From Undaria pinnatifida (Eukaryota; Sar; Phaeophyceae; Laminariales; Alariaceae): a stretch of DNA of 64,000 nucleotides. The stretch covers positions 13,929,862-13,993,861 of the forward strand of contig JABAKD010000023.1 in assembly GCA_012845835.1 (NCBI GenBank). The letters are read 5' to 3'. This document shows positions 57,169 to 64,000 of this stretch, one piece after another. Below the pieces are notes generated by a model that searched no databases, was not told the DNA's origin, and saw only the letters and a program-made list of their open reading frames with translations. The position numbers and the translations under genes were made by a program. Numbering within the stretch: the first letter of the stretch is position 1; the number at the start of each line of letters is the position of its first letter.

Positions 57169-60100
57169 ATGGACCCCAATATCGGAGCCAACCTACCAGA
57201 AGAAGAGCGCCGCCGTCTCCATGAGCAGTTCGATGCTGCTGTACTGCAAGTTAGACGCGAGGAAGCTGCTCGGAGGGATGAAGAACGACCCCACAACCAG
57301 GAGGACCAGCCTAGGGGGAGCACCGTTCAGTCGCCCGAGCATCCCACGCAAGTCCAAGCACAAGCACAGCAGCATCAATGGGCAACAGGCCCACTGCCAG
57401 GCACGTATCGTATCAGCAGTAGCATTAGACCTAAAGTGTTTGATGGAATGTTCAAAAATGGAGAGGAGGTTCAGCAAACGGTAATGGTGTTTGTACACCA
57501 GATGCTTGCTCATTTTGGGGAGGAGGGTTGCCTAGATGCGGTAGAGAGGGATGTACCTATCAAGGTAGCGTCTCCAGGAGTTAGCCCAGAGGCGCTAAAC
57601 AGGGAGTTTGGGGAGGAGGCCGTAGCCAGGGCACGTGTTGCTTGGAAGATATTAATCAACCAGATCTCGTACCCCACCATTCTGAAACTGATCATCGCAG
57701 CTGGTTCACCCAGCGAGGGTTGGTCTATATTTAAGAAATTCTACGCTCCACAGGCTGCCGCTGAGAAAGCTAGGCTTACTCAATCATGGTATAGCCTGCG
57801 GATGAAGCAAAACGAACCCCCCAACGAGTATTTTGCGCGCGGTAGTGTACTGAGAAGTCGGCTTGCACTGCATGGGGTGACATTTTCTGATGTTGATGCC
57901 AACCAACATTTTGCCCGTAACCTCTCCCATGTTTTCGGAGTGCAAAAGAGCATTTTGCTGTCGAACGCAGATTTGACATGCAAAGTACTCGAAGATGTGG
58001 TGCTAAATGCGTACGGGGAGATGGAGATGGCGAGGGAGGAGGAGAATAGGACCGGGACGGGACACGCTCTCGTTGCTCCCGACTGGTCTGGTCGGGGAAA
58101 CGGGGGTGACCCAAATGGCGGGAGAGGGGGACGAGGAGACCGTGGAAAAAGCAGGAGAAACGGCAACAAGGGCGGGCAGCAGCAGCAGCAGCAGCAGCAC
58201 GCAAGCGGTCGCGGGCGTGGGGGTTGTAACGAAGCGCCACAGCAGTGGGGAGCTGGAGGTAGAGGAACCGGCGGCAGGGGAGGCGGCGGAAGGTATGTCG
58301 GTGTGCGTGCGCCAGCGATCGGGGGTAGGGGGAGAGGTTTGCCATCGTACCCCCCCCCCCGCGGCGGATATAATTATGCCGGATACCCGCCGAACCTTCC
58401 CCGTCCTTTTGGTAACCAGCCACCGATGCATGGGGCTGACCCTCGCAAACGTAGCGAAACCTGCAACGAGTTGGGGCACACGCATCAGTTTTGCGCGTGG
58501 CGAGTGGATCCAGGATACCCATCCCCCCCCCCCGTGCCCGCCGGACCCGCGCCACCTCGCCCGAGGCGTACCGCCCCCGGCCCGCCAGGCTACCAGCAGC
58601 CGTGGCCCCACTCATACGGTCAAGCACATGTCGCCGCTGCCGCCGCCGCCTACGGCAATGCTCTACTCGCATATAGTGCCGACACTAACGCCGCCGAAAA
58701 GTACGACAGCAGCAACAATGACGACAACTACTACCACTACGAGGAGGAGCAACAGCCACAGCAGCCGGAGCAGTACCAGCAGCAGCAGGAGCACTACTAC
58801 GAGCAACAACCACAGCCGCCGGCACAGTACCAGCAGCTGGAGCACTACTACGAGCAACCGCTACCTCCACCGGCGCAGTACCAGCAGCAGATGGCACCGT
58901 ACACTTACGGGCAGCAGCCGCCACCGCCATCATTCCAGCAGTATCAGCACCCTGCAAGCCATCCCCCGTCCTCTTCCTCTTCGCCTTCTCCCGGAGCATC
59001 TTTGTCTCCTCAGGCCGCGCTGCATCTACTGATGGCACGCTCGGTGCCACAAGGCAAGTCTGATTTTTCGTGTGAAACAAAGAGAGTAGGCATGAATGGG
59101 ATAGGGCTTGCCAGCCAGTCACATAGTGTGACTGCTGTAGCGGGGCGTGGGTTAGGGCCGATAGGCAGTGAGCTTTGGGTTTCCGACAACGGAGCCACGA
59201 ATCATATCACTAACGATCCACGCAATGTGTATGATTGGGTTGCGATTCCCCCTGGTAAGGAGAAAGTGTTGATTGGGGATGGGAGAGCGATGCGAGTGCT
59301 AGGTGTAGGCAGCTTGAACCTTAAAATGCACTCAAAAACCGACTTTCATGTCCAATTGCGCGAGGTATACGTCACGGAAGGGATCGGTTTTAACCTGTTT
59401 TCATTGCATGATGCCCAAGCACGTCAGAAAATTACTTTAGACAAGGATGGCGCACATCTTTTTGATGGGCGTTTGACTTTCCCACGTGACTCAACTGGAT
59501 CATCTTTGTTTGCGACCCGCCTTGACCCAACGCCAAGTACAAAACTTACTGCTGTACCTGCCATGTCTGGTGTTCCCCCCCCCCCCCTTTCCTCTAAGGT
59601 TCGTGTGCCCGGTGTCGAACCCTCCCCCCCCCTCTCGAACCCCCCCCCTCCTTTTGATATAGATAGGGCAGGACCCTCGGATTTTGGATCCCACCCCCTT
59701 TCCCACGATAGTGTAGAAGGGGTAGTGCTTGCGGACAATGGTTTCCCGCCCGTCGTTAGCGACGTAGTACCTACAGATAGGGCAAGACCCTCGGATTTTG
59801 GATCCCACCCCCTTTCCCACCATAGTGTAGAAGGGGTAGTGCTTGCGGACAATGGTTTCCCGCCCGTCGTTAGCGACGTAGTACCTATCAATTCAAGTTT
59901 TCTGCCCGCCACTCGTGGTGTACTTTCCCACGATAGTGTAGAAGGGGTAGTGCTTGCGGACAATGGTTTCCCGCCCGTCGTTAGCGACGTAGTACCTACA
60001 GATATGGCAAGACCCTCGGTTTCTGGTTCCCCCCCCCAGGATTCAGATGAAGCACGTGTAGGACCATCGGTGCAGTGCGCCCATAAGGCGTCAACTGTGA

Positions 60101-61332
60101 GTCCCCCCAGAGTAGAGCCAGGAGCGGTAAGGGTTAGACCTCTTGTCGCTGCCCCGGGCGTGCAGGAGACAGATATGAGCGTATTCACGGATGTTAGACT
60201 AATGGATGGTCAAGATGACGCTTTGTACACGGAATTTTTCCCTGCCCCCCTTAATGCTGCGGCAGCGCAAGCTCTTTCAGAGACGGACTGGCATGAACTT
60301 CACGTTGGAAACGTAGGCATGACTGCTGCTGCTGTACTCGCTCCGGGTAGACGCCCATTTGCTGTTGGAAAACCCACCAAGAGTATAGATATTAACCACT
60401 TTCACGTCTCCTCCGGCCATTTGAATGAACGCTTGTTGAGGGAAACGGCTCAGCAGCATGGTGTGACCTTGACGGGAGTGCTGCAACCGTGTGGTGGATG
60501 TTTGGAGGCAAAGGGGGTGCGGGCTGGTGTGCCGCGGAGGACGACTTCGCGCGCGGGGAAGCCTATGGAGACGGTGCATATCGACCTGGCTGGCCCCTAC
60601 GAGGCGTCCATGGGCGGGTCCGTCTACTTGATCATGTTCGTCGACAGCGCCTGGAGGTGGATGCGGCCGTACGGGATGAGGAAGAAGTCAGAGACCACCA
60701 CGTGCGTGCGGAAGTTCGTCGCCGACATGAACAACATGGGGCGGCCGCACTGCTTCCGTACGGATAACGGTGAATTCACCAGCCGCGACTACGTGGAATT
60801 TTGTGACTCCGCGGGGATTCGCCGTGAATACACGGCCCCGGGTAAGCCGCAACAGAACGCGGTTGTCGAAAGCGCGATCTGGCGAGCCATGAAGGGCGGC
60901 CATGCGGCCCGTCGCGAGATCCGGCGGATGTTTCCCGACGTCGACCTGGGGCGCATCCCCAACCTCGGCACCAACGGTAACCGTCTGTGGCTGGAGGCTG
61001 TTCTTTGGGCTGCGGACTGCTTTAACCGATCGGCGACCAAGGCCAACACCGGGTGGCGTTCTTCGCACGAAGTTTTCTTCTCGCGACTACTGGCCCTACA
61101 GGTGGTGCCGTTCTTTCAGGAGGGCATGATGCGGGTGGACCGCAGCACTAAATCTGACGTCCAATCGGAATTGTGCTATTTTTTTAACAACGGCCACAAC
61201 CATCCCTCGTCCGCCGTGAAGGTCATCAAGGCCTCGACGGGTGCTATTTGCTACACCAGCGACGTGGTGTGGACAGTCCCTCGTGCGCCGGTGCTGCCAT
61301 CGCCGGCGCCGGCGATCGCGGGGGATCAGTGA
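57169..61332 (+). CDS. Gag-protease-integrase polyprotein, second copia element
   Basis: 1387 residues. Gag (1 to about 300) is followed by a Gly/Arg-rich part and a Pro/Gln/Tyr-rich low-complexity part (about 450-600). The zinc knuckle near 429-442 reads S-X2-C-X4-H-X4-C: its first Cys is Ser (AGC for TGC). The protease has DNGA at 673-676. A 38-residue repeat (DSVEGVVLADNGFPPVVSD) occurs three times at about 836-950. The pre-integrase HHCC is H1079/H1084/C1108/C1111. Integrase D1139, D1199 and E1234 give 34 residues between the last two, one fewer than usual, because the motif is DNGEF where DNGGEF is common. The frame ends at 61332, after the integrase core. Start: first ATG, 50 nt after the LTR. 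Confidence 0.9.
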   Translation: MDPNIGANLPEEERRRLHEQFDAAVLQVRREEAARRDEERPHNQEDQPRGSTVQSPEHPTQVQAQAQQHQWATGPLPGTYRISSSIRPKVFDGMFKNGEEVQQTVMVFVHQMLAHFGEEGCLDAVERDVPIKVASPGVSPEALNREFGEEAVARARVAWKILINQISYPTILKLIIAAGSPSEGWSIFKKFYAPQAAAEKARLTQSWYSLRMKQNEPPNEYFARGSVLRSRLALHGVTFSDVDANQHFARNLSHVFGVQKSILLSNADLTCKVLEDVVLNAYGEMEMAREEENRTGTGHALVAPDWSGRGNGGDPNGGRGGRGDRGKSRRNGNKGGQQQQQQQHASGRGRGGCNEAPQQWGAGGRGTGGRGGGGRYVGVRAPAIGGRGRGLPSYPPPRGGYNYAGYPPNLPRPFGNQPPMHGADPRKRSETCNELGHTHQFCAWRVDPGYPSPPPVPAGPAPPRPRRTAPGPPGYQQPWPHSYGQAHVAAAAAAYGNALLAYSADTNAAEKYDSSNNDDNYYHYEEEQQPQQPEQYQQQQEHYYEQQPQPPAQYQQLEHYYEQPLPPPAQYQQQMAPYTYGQQPPPPSFQQYQHPASHPPSSSSSPSPGASLSPQAALHLLMARSVPQGKSDFSCETKRVGMNGIGLASQSHSVTAVAGRGLGPIGSELWVSDNGATNHITNDPRNVYDWVAIPPGKEKVLIGDGRAMRVLGVGSLNLKMHSKTDFHVQLREVYVTEGIGFNLFSLHDAQARQKITLDKDGAHLFDGRLTFPRDSTGSSLFATRLDPTPSTKLTAVPAMSGVPPPPLSSKVRVPGVEPSPPLSNPPPPFDIDRAGPSDFGSHPLSHDSVEGVVLADNGFPPVVSDVVPTDRARPSDFGSHPLSHHSVEGVVLADNGFPPVVSDVVPINSSFLPATRGVLSHDSVEGVVLADNGFPPVVSDVVPTDMARPSVSGSPPQDSDEARVGPSVQCAHKASTVSPPRVEPGAVRVRPLVAAPGVQETDMSVFTDVRLMDGQDDALYTEFFPAPLNAAAAQALSETDWHELHVGNVGMTAAAVLAPGRRPFAVGKPTKSIDINHFHVSSGHLNERLLRETAQQHGVTLTGVLQPCGGCLEAKGVRAGVPRRTTSRAGKPMETVHIDLAGPYEASMGGSVYLIMFVDSAWRWMRPYGMRKKSETTTCVRKFVADMNNMGRPHCFRTDNGEFTSRDYVEFCDSAGIRREYTAPGKPQQNAVVESAIWRAMKGGHAARREIRRMFPDVDLGRIPNLGTNGNRLWLEAVLWAADCFNRSATKANTGWRSSHEVFFSRLLALQVVPFFQEGMMRVDRSTKSDVQSELCYFFNNGHNHPSSAVKVIKASTGAICYTSDVVWTVPRAPVLPSPAPAIAGDQ
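59674..60018 (+). repeat. In-frame 114-bp-type tandem repeat inside copia ORF1
   Basis: Three near-identical copies of the GGTAGTGCTTGCGGACAATG-containing unit, coding for DSVEGVVLADNGFPPVVSD. The third is separated by a short unique insert (NSSFLPATRG). Confidence 0.9.
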
Positions 61333-63398
61333 ACGCCGCCGCGCCGGCAACGCCGATGTTCAACATCAGCTTCGTGCCGCCACCACCACAGATTCGGTCA
61401 TCAGAGCTACAGCCACTGCTGCCGTCGCTCCAGCCACCGTTACCGCCATCTCAGAGGTCACCGATGCCTTCCGACGTTACCCTGCCGCGACCGCACACGG
61501 AGCCGCAGCGGATATCCGACCGTACCCGCTCGAAGACTGTGAAACCACGCGACAAGGGGCTTAATCATAGCGTCGGGCTCCTGTCCAGGATGAGCAAGAA
61601 TGCGCTGCTGTCGATGGTGACTACGAATGGAGCCGTCGACGCCAGCCGCCGCAACAAGCCGCCGAGTTTCGGAGGCCGCGGGCAGCCGTCATTTTCCGTT
61701 GGGGACCGCGATGAGGCGCCACCGGTTGGGGGGAACAGGGGGATCCCATGCGCTATGGCGGCAATGCTCGCCACTCGGGAGGACATCGAAGCGACCTTGG
61801 GCGACCAACGGCCGCCATACAAACCGCCGGACTTGCCACACTGTTACGCCTCTGACCTCAAGGTACCAAGGAGCCACAAGGAGGCTATGCGATCGGAGCA
61901 CGCTCATCTTTGGAAGGATTCGACGGGGCGGGAATTTTATGGGCTGCTGGATGCGGGGACTTCTGAACCGGAGTAGCAATCAGTGGGAAGCTACATCAAT
62001 GCAATGTGGGTTTTTGATTGGAAAGCTGATGAGTACGGCTGGCCCACGAAAACCAAAGCGAGACTTGTAGCGCGGGGGGATGAGCAGAGAATGAACATTG
62101 ATTTCGGGGAATTGTTTGCGCCCACTGTTGCTGTGTCGAGTGTTCAGTTGTTGACAGCAATGGCGTGCGAACTGGATCTTGACTTGTGCCATTTTGATAT
62201 TGAGCAGGCTTTCGTGCAGTCTGACCTGGAGGAAAATGTTTACATGCGTTTGCCTCAGGGTTGCGGTAGGATGTCAGGGAAGATAGTAAGACTGAACAAG
62301 AGCTTGTATGGCTTGAAGCAAGCATCGAGGCAATGGCACGCACATCTTACTAGGTGCTTATTGAGTTTGGGATTCGTGCAGTGCCTTGCTGATGCATGCG
62401 TTTTCCGGTTGATGGAGGTAGGTCGTGTAGTGATGACTATAGTGGTACATGTCGACGACATATTTGCCGTGGAGGAGAAGACAAGATGTGACCAGTTTGG
62501 CAGGGATTTGAATCAAATGGTCCCGGTCAAAAACTTGGGAGAGTTGCGTTGGTACTCGGGGTGTTTTTACGAGAGGGACTGGGAGAAGGGGGTGTTGAAG
62601 ATTTCCCAGCAGACATTCGCTGAACAATTGGCGGATGAATACGGGATAGAGTTTGGTAAGAGTGTTCCGCTCCCGGTTGGCACGAAACTTGCGAAGTTCG
62701 ACAAGGATGAAGCACCAGGAAACTGGCCTTTTCGTGAATTGGTCGGCTCACTAATGTGGCTGTCAACCCAGACTAGACCAGACATCTCTAACGCAGTAAG
62801 AGCGGTGGCTAGATACTGCGCTTCGCCAAAGTTTGTTCATTGGAGGGCAGCGCTTGGTATTTTAGGGTATGTGAGACGGACTAGCTCATTCGGTATCACT
62901 TTTCAGAAAGGTATATCAGCGGGCCTGAACTTGCAGGTATTTGCTGATGCAGACTACGCAAGTGTGGCGGCTGACAGGAGGTCAGTTTCCGGGGGGTTAG
63001 TGATGTGTGGGGGTGGTTGTGTATCTTGGTTTTCCAGGACGCAGAAGTGCGTCACACTTTCTACTACAGAGGCAGAGTGTGTGGCGCTTGCAGACGTGAT
63101 TAAGGAGGTGCTGTTTTTGAGGCAGGTTTGGCGTTTCATGTTGCCTGATGTTGGCATGCCGTGCATACCGGTGTTCGAGGACAATGAGGGCGCCGTGCAG
63201 CTTGCGAAGAACCCAATCACGAACTCGAACTCAAAGCACATAGATGTACGGCACCATTTTCTTAGAGATCTAGTAAGACGGAAAGAGATATCGATAATCC
63301 ACGTGACGTCTTCTTTTCAGCACGCAGATTTCTTAACCAAGGCAATACCACGGGAGTCTTTTGAGATTCACCGTAGTCTTGCGATGAACTCCTGGTGA
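61248..63398 (+). CDS. RT-RNase H part of Pol, second copia element, with in-frame UAG
   Basis: This frame is -1 relative to gag and overlaps it by 85 nt. It is open from 61248 to a UAG at 61974-61976, then open again to the stop at 63398 (471 codons counted from 61983). Upstream of the UAG: a Pro/Ser-rich linker and the N-terminus of RT (WKDSTGREFYGLLDAG). Downstream: WVFDWK, the HFDIEQAFVQSDLEENVYM block, the VHVDDIF catalytic Asp pair, then RNase H with FADADYAS, TTEAEC, DNEGAV, SKHIDVRHHF and the end HADFLTKA. All catalytic residues are present. Producing it requires a -1 frame change and UAG readthrough, or else the copy is defective. The UAG is followed by CAATCA, which fits the known leaky context UAG-CAR-YYA. 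Confidence 0.85.
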
Positions 63399-63614
63399 TA
63401 TTAATTGGAGGAAATAATATTGGTTGGGTTTGAGTATTGGACGATGCAATTTGAGACGTTTTATCTTGATTTCGGTATCAAAAATTCGGTTGATGAAGGA
63501 CTTGGAGTATACTCCGGAGTATTAATTTGGGGGAACAATATTGATTTTTTAGTATTGAATTTTCCTTGGCGGTTTGAATGGGTGTTATCATGACTGTGTT
63601 ACAAGCAGGGGGAA
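63399..63614 (+). other. 3' untranslated region and polypurine tract, second copia element
   Basis: AT-rich, with a TACTCCGGAGTA palindrome at about 63509 and the purine tract AGGGGGAA immediately before the 3' LTR. Confidence 0.75.
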
Positions 63615-63913
63615 TGTTGGTTTGTGCTTGTATCAAAGTCTGATTGGGATTTTATTTGTGGTTTGTGAAACCGTATCGCATCTTCGGAGATGCGGCGGAA
63701 CCAAGTTGGTCCCCCGAGAGACAATAATAAAATTGGATGTGGTCTCCAATCTCTCATGATTGGGGCCACCACGCGGCTGGGGAGGAAAAGCCCCACAGCC
63801 GCACTTCAAAACTCTACTCTGCTCTTCCCTTTCGAGCCCGATGGCTCTCCGAACTACGTGCCTTCTGACTCCGCGAGCCAGCCTGTGCCCTTAACACCTG
63901 GATTCATCGATTA
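63615..63913 (+). repeat. 3' LTR of second copia element
   Basis: 299 bp and reads identical to the 5' LTR. It is followed by the ACATG target duplication and then 82 bp of unassigned flank to the window end. Confidence 0.93.
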
Positions 63914-64000
63914 ACATGTACATGATGTACAGCAGTAGCTGAAGCTATGATGAGCCTGCAGCATCACGAAGCTACAAATGGTATATGCACAGCAGCATCA

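Larger units (their letters stand above)
56820..63913 (+). mobile_element. Second Ty1/copia element, recent but with split pol
   Basis: 7.09 kb with two 299-bp LTRs (56820-57118 and 63615-63913) that read identical, and perfect 5-bp target duplications ACATG (56815-56819 and 63914-63918). The LTRs begin TG and end TA instead of CA. The leader is only 50 nt, and I could not match its start to a tRNA 3' end or to the half initiator-Met tRNA. Coding order is gag, protease, integrase (57169-61332), then RT-RNase H (61248-63398) in the -1 frame with one UAG. It is unrelated at LTR and gag level to elements A and C. Confidence 0.94.

Overview
The window is nuclear DNA of a eukaryote and is dominated by repeats. 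A brown alga (Ectocarpus-like stramenopile) is the best guess. The evidence is: plant-type leucine-rich-repeat (LRR) units each carried on one 72-nt, phase-1, GT-AG exon, an arrangement known to me from brown-algal LRR immune-receptor candidates; Ty1/copia LTR retrotransposons; tRNA-derived SINE-like repeats; CCCTAA telomere-type hexamers; and long TAA/ATG microsatellites. No bacterial operon, rRNA or CRISPR array is visible. The species assignment is inference.

Layout: two segmental duplications are nested and in direct orientation. Block alpha lies at 1-2102 and 48590-50820. Block beta lies at about 4874-28211 and 31935-43569. The left beta copy is about twice as long because it took up a deleted copia element (7164-12075), an intact copia element (14033-21806), a 0.69-kb TRIM-like LTR element (24556-25241) and a 0.6-kb G-rich element (27406-28020). 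The right beta copy keeps the empty target site for all four, so the target-site duplications can be read directly. The right copy has its own 2.5-kb G-rich insertion (about 40477-42976). Between and around the blocks are a (TAA)(ATG)(TAA) tract (2103-2993), a C-rich element inverted relative to the right-beta insertion (29963-31735), degenerate tandem repeats, a (TAA)n tract (51611-52473), a reading frame of seven 85-residue repeats (54181-55986), another (TAA)n tract (56104-56332) and a second, different copia element (56820-63913).

Genes: the only credible complete protein-coding gene is gag-pol of the intact copia element (14751-19403, 1550 aa, all catalytic residues present), followed by a separate 179-aa reading frame before the 3' LTR. 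The second copia element has identical LTRs, but its pol is split by a -1 frame change and a UAG codon. The host-like coding content is a fragmentary minus-strand LRR gene, visible as single LRR exons at 3702-3773 and 6079-6150, with a paralogue at 33137-33208.

Most interesting signal: between the two beta copies the LRR exon differs at 10 of its last 48 coding bases, while the first 26 bases of the exon and about 70 bp of flank beyond the donor are identical. Nine of the ten differences fall in codons that change the residue, and all five replacements sit at variable, solvent-exposed positions of the LxxLxLxxNxL motif. This is what diversifying selection or cassette exchange in an exon-shuffled receptor would produce. 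Other strong signals are the copia element primed by a half initiator-Met tRNA, the UAG-CAR-YYA readthrough-type context in the second copia pol, and the filled/empty site pairs.
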